A model generated the notes under the pieces. It did not search any database. It saw only the letters and a program-made list of their open reading frames with translations, and was not told the origin of the DNA. The translations under genes and the position numbers were made by a program. Positions 38,888 through 51,197 of a stretch of DNA of 64,000 bases are shown here, piece after piece. The stretch's first letter is position 1; each line of letters begins with the position of its first letter. This stretch comes from Litomosoides sigmodontis. Its lineage: Eukaryota; Nematoda; Chromadorea; Rhabditida; Onchocercidae. The stretch lies in the NCBI GenBank assembly GCA_963070105.1, contig OY718805.1, forward strand, positions 5,700,001 through 5,764,000. The letters are read 5' to 3'.

Positions 38888-41688
38888 CTACACATTATGC
38901 TGTTCGGATAGATCTGTGCGAAGATTACAGGGTATATCAGTCATTGGTGCAATAACTTTTCGGAATCCCAGTGCAAAATTTGGATAAATTTGGAAGAGTG
39001 AATCTGGATAGAGCAACGTCCTGCTCCGGTGACCAGACCGTGCAAGTAACACTGCACAAGCCAAATAAGACAGTACAGCACCACTGAAAAAAAAAAGATT
39101 CATTGAAATAGTTCATTTGTTCCTTTAGAACTGTTTTGAATTTTAGTCATTGTGGTCGTAGTTCTCTAAAAATTTTAAAGATTTCGAGCAAGTTAAATGA
39201 ATTTATAAAGTCTATATTTCAGTGAAAATGAATTGTGAACTATTATTGAAAAAATTGAATATTCAATGCTTAAAAACTCTGCATTCCTTATCATAATCAT
39301 AAGTGTGGAGTGTTCGATATTTTTAAAGGACACAATTAGGCCAGTAAAACTGATAAACATCAGTCAGTATCTTTGAAAGATGTCAAGATAATACGACACA
39401 TTCTATCGCTACCTACACCGCTGAATTTACAATGTCTACTGATTTAGATTCTTAAAAATTAAACGCATCAATTTTTCTCAGAAATGCTATCGTGTGCGCA
39501 CATTAAGACTTACGACTTCATAAATTAGTGACACAAATAGAAATGAAACTACCTGGTTGCAAAGCAACCAATTAAGAACCATAGTAATCCGCTACGTGAC
39601 ATACTTTGACAAGCATTCGTAAAAATCGCGTTATCGAAAATATCTGCAGATTTTTTGAACTTAAATTGGCATAAAGCCTATGCGATTCACTTAAAAATCT
39701 TGATTTGAAATTGTTTAAACTTGCAATCACAAACATATTCCGTTTTAATTTAGTAACCAAATTTCGCAAAAAATTTTGAAAATGCCAATAAATAATCTAA
39801 AATAACCTACCCCTAGATGCAAGCGGAATGGCATCTACGTATGTTTTGGCACTTGTACGGCCCGCAAAATTTTTTACAACACATTCATAAACACCAATAT
39901 CCTGACGCATAAAATGTTGAATTTGAAGTGAACTATTTGAATTCTGAATAATTCGTTTGGTTGACAAATCCACAGTCTTTCCATTCTGAAATCTTATGAA
40001 ATATGAATGAAAAAGCTAAATATAGGAGGGAGGATATAAGTTACCATGGAAATACAAATAATTCGCGTCATTAAAATTCCAAATACTTCATGAAGAGGAT
40101 GCAGCAAAATTAACATGAACATACCAAGAACCACGTGTAGGTTGGTGGTGGAACAGCTTTAGTTATTGGGCAATGAACAGTTAAGTGTTGTCCAAAGTGC
40201 GCTGGATCTGGATGAAATGTTGGTCGGGAATTACGTGGAAACGGCTCCACATAGGCAACAACAATTCGAGCTACTTCACCTTCCTCTCTGTTATCTATTC
40301 GACGACACCAATAATCGCCTTCATCCTCTGAAATAATCAAAAATTTTCTTCGACTTCGGAAAGGTTAGTTCTACTAAATGTTTTGGAGGATTTGGTAATG
40401 ATTTTCGAAGTGAAATTTTGATCGAAAATGATATGCCTGACAAATTTATAAGAATAATAACTTACCGAGAGATATATTTGTGATGATAAGGAAGCCAACA
40501 TCCGGTATAGCTTGTTCAGTATAATATGTACAGTCGTGTAACACCGCGTTTGAAGTACTGCAAGCTTTGTTATCAAATGCTTTAAACAGAAAGAATTTAG
40601 CAGACTACAGGAAAGAGGTTCTTTTGTAGAATGCGCACACTGAACAAATGCAAATGATTGAGTATATTTCATGAGAATTTCACTGAACAAAATGTTGATG
40701 TAAAAGTATGGAAGTGATTAACAAGGCTATTTTAGTGGTTCAGAACTATGCACAAATTTTTACTGAATTCAAAGTTACGACCAAAATAGCATATGATTCA
40801 ACTGTATACATAGAAGCCAAATATGATTTTCAGGTCTATTAAAGGTCCATATTTAGGAAAAAATCACTTCATAATTTATATATCCACTATTTTGCTTAAG
40901 CAGGTGGAGCTAAGGTGACAAAACTAACTTCTTAAACTTTAATATGCCTTTTTCTCCCACAGATTTGAAATAATTACCTTGAAACATTTGCAACAACTGT
41001 ACCATCGTGGTACCACTGAGCTTGGCTACTGGTACCAGTAAATACCGGTTCACACATCAATGCTGTTGTTGAATACCTGCACTTATATTAACGATAATTA
41101 GGTTTATCTTATCACTTAGGCTTTAAATGAAATTAAAAGTTAACAGCAAAAAAAATGATCCGCCCGACTACGTTTACAATCCTCCATTTCCAATTCGTAA
41201 ACATCTATTCCTTTTCTTTTTGCTAGAAATTTACTGGTTTCCGGTGTCATAGGTAATCAAAATTCATAGGTAATCAAAATTTCAAACTAACATGGCATTA
41301 CTGAAAGATAATATCTTGGTTGTTGTTGTTAAGAAAAACCAAAATACTTGGAAGAAATGATTGTTGGAAATTCCATGGATATACAGAGGTGTAACAATCA
41401 TACCTCGGAATCAGCATTTCGTTGATCACTTTTGGCTTGATCGCCTTTCTCTCCGTTTTCAATAGCCGAACATTCCCTGGATTGCAATAAGAAAAATTTT
41501 ATGAAATTCGGCAGCTGAAGAGAAATAAAAATTCATGTCAACTCAGACCATATCAATGCTAGTTAATTCCTTTCCTTGCCTGTCGATCAAATCTTACGTA
41601 GTGGTTGCGGTCCTCGTGCGGTAGGAGGAATGCGAATTGGCAGAAAATCCCAACAAAACAAAGCGATCCTATTTCTTACAAAACACAT
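38888..41688 (-). CDS. Two-Ig-domain single-pass membrane protein
   Basis: Exons on the - strand: 41688-41598, 41476-41404, 41076-40978, 40557-40466, 40327-40125, 39985-39811, 39643-39553 and 39083-38888 (stop). They sum to 1020 bases, 339 aa, all phases consistent. Ig1 (about 45-140) has Cys63 in TTALMCEPVF, Trp in AQWYHDG and Cys126 in EDEGDYWCRR, plus an extra Cys97. Ig2 (about 150-240) is I-set-like: Cys171 in LTVHCPI, YTWFLNGK, and Cys221 in QDIGVYECVVKNFAG. A membrane segment (about 263-289: GLLWFLIGCFATSGAVLSYL...) is followed by basic residues and a tail of about 50 residues. The predicted N-terminus (MCFVRNRIALFCWDFLPI) is a poor signal peptide, so the true first exon may lie further upstream. 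Likely a cell-surface adhesion or neuronal recognition protein (compare ZIG/RIG types); I cannot name an orthologue. Confidence 0.82.
41248..41281. repeat. 17-bp perfect tandem duplication
   Basis: Two adjacent copies of CATAGGTAATCAAAATT (41248-41264, 41265-41281) in an intron of the Ig-domain gene. A recent slippage or duplication event; no function implied. Confidence 0.9.
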
Positions 41689-44600
41689 ACACAGGGAGTA
41701 ATTTAGCTGTAATTGACGGAAGTGAGAAGTTACCTAAATCGGTAGCCTTTTTCCAGAAAGCAGCATTTAAACAGTGTCCTCTCAAATGACAATATTTATA
41801 GAAATTAAATTCGAAAAAGCTGAACTGTAGAAAATATAAATTTGAGGAAAAGCTAATTGCATCTATTTCGTTAAAGGGCTATTCAAAAAAGACATCAAGT
41901 TTCGAAAATTCTGAGAGGCTCTCGAATTAAGTTTAATTCAGTAAAATAAGTTTTTGCGTTGTAGGGTAATCAAGGGCTAATTTCCATAACCGAATTAAAG
42001 TGAGAGTTCGAATCTTCTCATCCACTTTGTTAACTTTAAGATCTCTTCGTGAAGAACTACTTAGCAAAATAACGAAACGAATCCAAGAAATTAGTCGCCT
42101 GCCTTCTAACTCATGAAGAGCACTATTTAAAGGCACAATTTACAACTGGTAACAAAGCAATTTAAATTCAAATAAAACGTGTTCGAGTTCGAGTTAATCT
42201 TCATATTATAATCTGTTCCTTTTTAATTTATGAAATAATTCTAATAACCGGAGCATGCAGAAATACGAAACTGTTTATTAAATTTCGAAGTTAAATCAAA
42301 CCTGCATTAGTGTGGAGCAAGAAGAGAGTGGAAATGAAATGGGATAAGATTAGAGTACTGATGGTGCTCATTTTGCATAAAAGGCATTTCTTCTTATCGG
42401 TACATCACGTGGACCTGAAATTAATAGAAATTTTTACTATCACTAATAACTAGCACGTTACGTAAAAAACACGTTTGACGAAATTATTCGTTATTTCACT
42501 AAACAAAATGCGCAAAATATGTTAGCTCAAAGCAATCAATATTTTAAACCTACATTAGAACTTTTCTCAGTCTTCACATTCTTTTCAAATTATTTTTCAT
42601 TTTTGAAAAAAATTTCAAGGAAAGCAATGGAAAATATTAAATTGTGGCTTGAAGATTTTTAAATAGCAACAAAAATCGATCAAATTCAATGAAACAGCAA
42701 CGTAACGAAGATTTAAAATGCGAATGAAAAACTAATTATGAAGCATTCAAGAAAATAGCCGCTACTATTTGAATGGATTCTCGATAGTTAGCACTTCAAT
42801 TAAGGAGCCAATTATTGGATGTGCTTTTTTGGCACTGAAATTAATGTCGTCGCTACACTGTTATGACACATTCTGACTGCTCTTATTTACGACTGCTCAG
42901 ATGGCTGCTAAAAATAATTTTATTTCCAGCAAATGAAAAGGTAGGTAGGTTTGCTGAGATAGCAATGTGGCTAACAAAGTGGTATCGACGCGCCACCTTA
43001 CGAAGAACTGTCCTTTATTGTCGTCCTTTAAAACTTCCCGCGTAAGAAAGTACCAGTTGAGTTTTGTGCCAGAACTTAGAACGCACAGGCAGCAGCGCTT
43101 CTCCACTCATAATTACAGTCAATCTTACCAACTGAAAAGGACGCACAGAACGCAACAAAAGTAAGCATGGCTAACCTGTCAACAACACGTGAATAAGAGA
43201 AAGAGCTGCACGGAAATCGAGGATAATCAGACAGAAGTTCAGCAACGCATCCATCATTCATCCCATCGAAGCAGCACTTCTCTGTCAGTTAAAGTAAGAA
43301 AGACAGATGTCTGTCACTAACTTAATTTGGGTAGAAAACTTCGAGGGAAAAGTAATCGTTGAACTGTTGAAGATATCTCACACACACAAATAGCAATAGC
43401 AAGTGGTAATTGAATGCTTCCCCTTTCCAATTTTAATAGACTTCTGCTAAATATGATAAGTGGGAATATTTACTCGTACAGAGATTGAGGGTGATGTGAA
43501 GAGAGCGCTGTGAGTGCTGAGAGTGCAAAGATAAAGATATCGGATGAAAGGAACACAAAAGAAGCAGCGAAAAGGCGTTGTTTTTGAATTTGCAAATTGG
43601 CGATTTGTTCGTCGATGATGCAACGCAAGCGGAGAAGGTAGGAAACTTAGCAAGAATGCGACACTTCAATGAAAAGTTTGTAGGATGAAATTCAAGCTGA
43701 GCGGTTAAGTTACTTCACGGATCATTCACTCTGTGACCGTCGCTTAAGTAAAGCGATCACTGACAATGTCACCATCTGCGAAGCAGTGTGGCACCTCTAC
43801 GAACTTGTTCATTCAAACTTATTTGCAACATAAACTCAACATTAAAAACAGACTTCCAGTCTTAGCAGTCGGGGCAGTTCGCAAACAAACTGAAAGAATG
43901 AGTTCCTATGCCTAAATTTGAGCAGAAGACTAACGTTTTGGATTAAAATTTGTCGTAGGAAATGAAAATAATTTGATAAAAGTAAGAGAGGAAAAAAGCA
44001 TTAAAATTTTAGAAAAATAAAAAAAAATAAATTTAAACGACTAAGAGCGGCTAAAAGCAGTACGGTAGGAAGTGCACCATCGAGTCGAACGATTCTAGGA
44101 AGAAAAATGAAACGATATTTATTGGAAAAATAATTCTTTAGAGAAACCGCCTCAGTAAGGAGTGAAATAAAATGTGAACATAAAACGATACGTGAAGTTT
44201 TTCGAAGGATCAATATGAACGGCAATGTTTATAAGCGAGAATACTGATATTTCGAAAAGTTCTCTGATAGTAGCTTAACAGAGCACAGATAGCGTAGCAT
44301 AAGTATTTATTCAGTAAAACTTTGAAAGTACCGTACTGTCTATTGAATTGTAGTGACAAGCATTAAAAGTTATCGGACCACTTAATATAAATTGTTTAAA
44401 TTAAATATCTCAGATGAACAAGAGCGGTCAAAAATATCACTTCCCGCTTTGTTGGTGGATTAAATTGCACACTTATAGTGATGAAGGAAAGTGGATGTCA
44501 TCTGGAAGAGGGTTACATTTTGCAGAGGAGACGAAGAGAATTATTTAATGATAAATTATTTAAATTTGAATTCATTTAAGCAGTAGGAAGGAAACCAAGA

Positions 44601-45637
44601 AATATGTCAATTTTTATGCGTCAATTAACGATTTTACTGTTAGAACGAGGAAGATTGCTAGTTAAGAAAACTAAGTAATTCTTTCTAAACGATTTATAGT
44701 GGCGATAAATGGACGCAAAATGACATCTACCAGCGCTGCACAATTTTGTTATCATTATTGATGATCTTGCGATGAGGGAAGGGAAATAAAATTAGTAGTA
44801 GTGCTATCCCATTTACCTCCTAACAAGGGAAATGAGAAAGCTCAGTTCTTCCATCCATGTAGATCTGTCCGACCTCACTTTGGAAGAAAATTATAAAAGT
44901 AGAAGTGAAATTTCTTTATGCAAATTATTAGCTAGCGGTAATTGTTAATTACATACGTAACAGAGCAGCTAGTTTTGAGAGTTGAGTCAAGCTTAACACC
45001 GAGAATGTTTTCCTATATGCAATTAATAATACTGTTATTGTATGAATTTATATCTCAATAATTTCCTCATTTTGAACTTAAATCAGAGCAAGATATGTTA
45101 GAGCATTAAGAAAAAATTGTTCGGTTCGATTGGACGTAAGAATAAGATCTGATCGTAAAAAATTCAGCAAAATGTTTGAAGAGTTGTTGTTGTCGCAAAA
45201 TTGAGGTTGGTGATTAAATGTAAAGTTAAAGGGAAGGTGAAAAGGACAGAAAAGGCCAAGGTAGGTGAGGCTGGCCACGCGATATAAGGCTGAAAGGTTA
45301 GTGATGCTTCTCATGCTGCAATTACTTGACAATATGTAAAAATAACGTGAACGTGAACGGTATGTTCCAGCTTTCTAAACAATTCAATATTGAATGCTTT
45401 GTTGCAAAGAAAGGGAGTATCTCTGAAAATTTGAATGGCAAAGTTTCGAAAAGCGAAAGGCTAAGTATGTAAGACACAAGCACTTTCATCATGTCACTTT
45501 TAAAATCTCGTGAACCATTAATAAACTCTAGCATAACAGTGGTGATAATGATGATACATACATTATTTTGCACGAATGTAATATGTCACCTCTTAGAGTG
45601 AATGAGCGCTTTCTCCCTCCCTCTTTTTCATGTATAC

Positions 45638-45639
<2 letters not shown>

Positions 45640-45690
<51 letters not shown>
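45640..45690 (+). repeat. (AG)n microsatellite
   Basis: About 25 uninterrupted AG units, followed by an imperfect continuation to about 45701. Long purine run on the + strand. Confidence 0.95.
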
Positions 45691-45700
<10 letters not shown>

Positions 45701-47418
45701 GAGTAAGCTTCTTTTTTCAGCTAAAAGAGAATTGGCATTAGAAAGTGACCGGGCTAGATCAATGAATAGGCCGGCCGTAGGTCAGAAATGAGTTCTAAGC
45801 AATTTTGCTGAGTGTGCAGGGCGTAGACTGGGCTAGCTGGATGGGACTTCTAGTCAGAAATGCACTGGCAGCTCAGTGTTAGTTCATCACAATTATCATT
45901 TCGCCCATCTGTTGGAGTACATTTTGAGTGCAACTGCACGGGACAGTCCAATAAGTGGAAGTTTGAAAGTATTATATGAATAAATTAAACTATCACTTCC
46001 GATAACTGAGCTAAAAATAGCTTCTCAGTTATCAGCCATAAAATTGAATTCAATGAACGATTTGTTGTAATTGGTCAATTTTCCCTTTATGAACTACGAG
46101 AAGAGCAAAATCGTAGGGAATATATGGACTGCGACTGCTAAAGCAAACAAATAAACAAACAGCAACAATCAATGCCTGCTGAAAGAGATTGCTGTGAGAA
46201 GTGACGGGTAAGTACTCTGAGAGCAGCAAAAAGGCTAAATGATCATCGCTTGACTAGATTTGCTTCAGGTCAGGAAACTGGAAACTCGTCCGTCCCTCTC
46301 CCTCCTGCGACCTGAAATAGTGAACGACGGTAAAGCAGTGTTGCAGTATTGCACGTTAATGACTTATCGGTGGAAAGAATAAAATATAACAAGAAATGAA
46401 TGGAATCCAAAATATTTAATTCTATAAATTTTTTATTAAGAGGTTCAAAATCTTCACTGAATTGGTTTCACTTAAATTCTCCACCCTTCACTATGTCTTC
46501 CAATGAAATAGCATGCTATGATTACGTCATTGTTGGGCATGATAACGATAAATCTACTAAATTCCATTTTTTTTTTGGTACAACTGATAAAAAAGCTTGA
46601 TATAATTTTTATGAAAAACGATTTCATTTGATATTAATTTCAAATTTGAAATTAAAAATATACATAAAATTACTCGATCATTCACTAAAGCTTCTCATCA
46701 ACAGAAGAGTGCTTCATCTTGAAAAGCTTTTTCGAGGTACTATCGTAGCAGTTAGCGTTAATGAGACAGCGCACTAATATTTCCTTTTATCTTTCGTCCA
46801 AAGGAACAGGCGCATCTTGTGCAACAAAACCAACGATTGCAGCTGTGAAATAAAACTAATCGAAAATATTTGCATCGAAATTTAAATAGCTCTAAGTTTA
46901 TTTATCTCTTACGAACTAATATGTTTACCGAGTTGTATGAGAACGAAGAAATAGAAAGGACGTATCGTTGAAATCCACTGAAACGTACAACGTTGTGCTG
47001 CGTTGTCTCCTCGCATAGATGACAGATTAATTTGCAGTTTGGACGGCGAACGAACTAGTAATTAAGCTTATGGAAAAGATTTCAAGAATGGTAAATGAAT
47101 TCCAAAGTGGAATGTTTGCAGTTTGTCGGATGACGACAATGGCACAGTGGAATTGGCTGAATTGTCTCTATTCATACTATTTTTAGGTTTCTGTACAAAG
47201 TTCCCACAACGTTTCAATGAATTTTTACCCATTTTCATAATCTCTGCTTCATTTATAGAACCGGTTTCCTTCGATTATTCCATCTATTAATGCAAATAAT
47301 GCATTAATTTAGGAAAATACACTGTTGAAATTAGGACAATAAACCAAATTAAAGTTTTATTTTATAATCTCAACAAAATCAGATAGCATTTTTCAAAATT
47401 CCGAACATTCTCATACTA

Positions 47419-47471
47419 TTTCTCCTTTTCTTTCGATGACCGTTTTCCGATTTTATCGGTAAACTGGACAA
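47419..47471 (+). repeat. Inverted repeat, left arm (53 bp, perfect)
   Basis: Exact reverse complement of 48050-48102, with 578 bases between the arms. No target-site duplication is visible at the outer ends, and no open frame lies between. It could be a fold-back element, a miniature inverted-repeat element that lost its flanking duplication, or a local inverted duplication. Confidence 0.9.
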
Positions 47472-48049
47472 AGAAAAAAAACTACATATTTGGAAGAGAA
47501 CTAAGACAAATTTGAAAACTGCACTATTGTACTCATCGATGACATACAGTTAATGAGTAATTGCTACGAGTCAAACTGGTTTTACAATTATTAAAGTAGA
47601 AATTTGCATAGATCTATAAAATTTTTGAGCATAAATCTTAGAAATTAAAAAAAATCAAATTTGTGGGGCGGGATTGTAAAAATTCTTATAAAGTATTTGA
47701 AGTCTCATAAGATATTTCTGTTCTTTCAATATAGAAAATTTCGAAGCAATCCTTCGTCCTAAATTTCTTCATGAGAATTTATAACAAAACCGAGCAGATA
47801 AGGCAAGCTTGATATGAAAGTTCCATTTATGATCACGAATCTTTATTCTAGCATTCCAGGCACAAATTCAAATTTAAAATTAAGCATGGTCTTAAATCAG
47901 CTCCAAGTGCTTACCTGAAACATCGAACTTCAGTTGAAAGATTTACGATTGAAGATCAAACTCTTCTCAATCTAAAGATGAGGTGCAATGCAAAATTGAA
48001 ATCAAATATGTTTGTCAGGAAGTTCCGGAAGGGATGAACTCCGACTTAA

Positions 48050-48102
48050 TTGTCCAGTTTACCGATAAAATCGGAAAACGGTCATCGAAAGAAAAGGAGA
48101 AA
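48050..48102 (-). repeat. Inverted repeat, right arm (53 bp, perfect)
   Basis: Partner of 47419-47471. Similarity stops sharply at both the inner and outer ends. The lack of any mismatch indicates either recent origin or gene conversion between the arms. Confidence 0.9.
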
Positions 48103-49477
48103 AGGTGGCACAATGCAGGTTATTATTATATGATCACCTAAAGTGCCTTCGATCACCTACTTGTCTCTCTTCTCCTTTTGCCACTTCCATCTCGTACGCA
48201 ATCTTTCACTGACCTTTTCTCCTCCATCTCACATCATCTCACTTCACCCCTCACGTTTCAAATTCACAAAGGTTAAAGCTAAAAGATTTGAGATTCTGAG
48301 GAATTTCAATTTAGGCCTTTTGTGATGGAAAACTGCAAATGTCTGTTCAACAGTTATGAATAAAAATTTGTTTGAAATAAATTTTCAAGCCAAGTTCAAT
48401 AATCAAATCAGATAGCTAACAGAGAAACACACACTCGACTACGGTCAAATTATTGGCCAAGAGCTACTCCTTGAAAGGGATCAAACACCGATGGGAGGCA
48501 ACACTACCTGTTAGAGCGAAAGCCGAATTATCCCTATGGATACTAATTCTACCTATTAACAGGCGCGTGGATGAATGATGAATAATACAACCTCTAGCGA
48601 ACAGTTGGCAGCACTGTGGGACGCAGGACAGCTTTCACCTCTCCTTCACATCTTAACAGTAAGTGAATAAATCTCGAATTTAACCGCTACCTTATTCTTC
48701 AGTCTTACATTGAAAGTGAAAATCACTTAACTAGTCCGGCCTTTCTCATTGTATCAAGTCGCTGCAGTTATTTTCAACTGCGACACTGCAAAAAACGAAA
48801 TGTACTTCTACCCACCAATCGTCGACCCGTTGCGCATCAACAATCGCTTCACCTGCTAATTAGGAAATTAAGATTGCAGAGCACTTGCAGAAACATAACC
48901 TAATCTACTTGTGATGCTGCTTTCGAGCGGGCTCTTAAAATCACAAGGAATATCGTGAATTCACATTGCAATGAAGCTATTGCCGAAAGTCTCAATAAAC
49001 GTCATAAAAGTTAATAAAAGCGGATTTTTATGATTGTTATATGCACTTTTCCCAACAACTGCAAAGTCACCCGTCATTTTTCAACTAATACAGAATCATT
49101 GAAAAGATAATTCAAATAACTAGTAATTAATTAGATGGACAAACAAAGTGATTCCTTCGTTCATCTCTAGTGATCGAAATTTCGAAATTAATGAGCTAAA
49201 AGAGAGAATTCAATTGCTGGAAATTAGAGAACATGAGAATATGTTACAGTGAAAATTCTCATCATATAAGGTGGTGAGATGTGATGTAGGCTTTAGTGAG
49301 TTATAATTGTAGGCTGAGTTATAAAATAGGTAGCTATTAGGCTCTTCCTTTCTCCTACCACTTCCGCCTTTCCTTCAGCTCTCAAACAGCCTGTTGAACA
49401 CACAGAATAGAGCTGTAATCATGACAGTTTAACCATAAAAAAGTTTTGGTTATAAAAAAAATATAAGATGGACTCAC

Positions 49478-50067
49478 TTTCAGATATCGTAATTCTACAA
49501 CACTGGCGACGGTTCTCACCCTTATCATATCAGTTGCTTTGTCTCGCATAATCTCTTCACTGCCAATTAGTAGTAACCGCTTGCCTTTAAAAGTCATTAT
49601 GGAAGTAAGCGCTCCATCGCAACATGTCATGTGTGTCAACTGCCTCAAGCCATTAGGATGACGCACCTGACAGATTAATGAATAATGAACTGGCCGTTAT
49701 TGTTGCGCTTTAGGCAAAACCAAAGTAACTTGTCTTTGACCTATAGGAAAGCTCAAATATATATTACTTTCCCAGTCCATACATATTACAATGGACAACA
49801 TATCATAAAACCTCTTGAATCAAACATTGCCGAGAAGAGGTAGGAATTTGTGGAGCAGTGATGGGATTGATAGATGAAATAAAATTGAAAGTTAATGAGA
49901 AAATAATTGCCATGCCTTTTCGATGAATAGGGAAGTCGTCGAATTATTGTTGTGTGGTGGATGGAGTTGAATGGTTGCAGAGGCGTACAGTAGAGTTCAA
50001 TGAATCCTAACAAATTACCGTCTAGCACACGTACGTTTCCGTTACTTTTTCTCCTCTCCCATTCCAT
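49478..50067 (-). CDS. Candidate two-exon fragment of an unrecognised gene
   Basis: Exon 50067-50035 (ATG, 11 codons) ends at a good donor (GTACGT). Exon 49666-49478 (63 codons) lies between a CTGTCAG acceptor and a GTGAGT donor. Both are in phase 0 and join to an open frame beginning MEWERRKSNGNVRHPNGLRQ. The larger exon contains LTSIMTFKGKRLLLIGSEE, which alternates like a beta-strand repeat, but I recognise no family. No following exon was found below 49478, so this may be a fragment, a pseudogene or chance splice-like sites around an open frame. It lies 1.1 kb downstream of the adhesion-GPCR gene on the same strand. Confidence 0.3.
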
Positions 50068-51197
50068 CTTTGAACATTATCGGTATCATCAAAAAGTACA
50101 GAATAATTGCATCAGCAATAAGCAAATCAAACCGGAACATCATTAATTGATACAGCAATCCTTACCAAGCGGTATATGCATGTATACATAAGCAAGAATT
50201 CAAAGCTAACTTTTTAAATTCCAATGATCGAGTTGAGTTGTTGCACACTAACTATGCTATTACAACAAGCAATGTGACAGTTTTGAAAGCAAATCGAACG
50301 AATTTCAAGAAAACAAACAGACTGACTACTTATCTGTGTGAGGAAGAACGTAAAGAAATTCAAATTTTGACAAAACATCTCGTCAACCCAATCGCTCTTA
50401 AATTATACAAACGTAAGTCGCAGTTTAATATTCGTTTCCTCACGTGAAGGTAAAGGCGAAGTTACGAAATGAACAAACTTTTCATTACATGCACTATTTC
50501 TGGCTAGGACTACCCAATCCGCGCCGTAAAATATCTATGAAATATACTTCCCCTCCTATTTCAATAGAGCTCTAGTGAAAGCGAATAAGCTAAAACGAAC
50601 TTTTGTTCAGTTCGAGTACATTTCCTTCCAAACATTTCCCAATAAGGACTTAACAGAAACTAAAATCATTTTGAGCATTAATATCAATTAATGGCTTTTG
50701 ATTATCGGAAGACGCAATAATTCTCTCGAATTTCCTCCAAAAACCTCTAATTTCAGACCTCAGTGTTTACGAAGGGATTTTTATGGATGCAAATAAATGT
50801 AAGTCCTAAATAAAATTCAAACAATTTACATTTTGAACCTCTCCAGAACATAAATACAGAAAAAAACAACCTCGATGAAAGTAAACACTTTGCAAGTTTC
50901 AATGAAAATTTCAGACACTGACAATCCGAAAGTATGCTTTCTTAATAATATAAATTAACGTTATCGTTTATCACATGCGGCATTTTTCCTCACAAATGAA
51001 TTTCAACGAAAGAATCGAAGTTTCAAAATGGAAAATGAAAGTGAGCCGTCAAAGAGGCTTACGACGAGTTCGTTAGTTCGGAATCTTTACAAGATGCTCG
51101 GAGATGTAATCAATGAAATGCAACTTTTTCTTGGTTAAGCAGTGAACTTCGACAGAGAAGCAGAAATGTTAACTTCTCAAAATCGCTCAGTAATTGC
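50068..51197. other. Gap downstream of the adhesion-GPCR gene
   Basis: No supported gene. A + strand frame at 50238-50447 has no domain text or splice context. Probably contains the 3' untranslated region of the adhesion GPCR (- strand). Confidence 0.5.

Larger units (their letters stand above)
41689..49477. other. Long region without a supported gene
   Basis: About 7.8 kb upstream of the Ig-domain gene. It holds the (AG)n tract at 45640-45690 and the 53-bp inverted repeat pair at 47419-47471 and 48050-48102. Open frames are short and mostly on AT-rich or purine-biased stretches. One + strand frame (48576-48659) begins with two Met codons, has no stop for 28 codons and ends at a good donor (GTAAGTG), but I see no partner exon. 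The left part may carry the promoter or a distant first exon of the Ig-domain gene. Confidence 0.5.
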
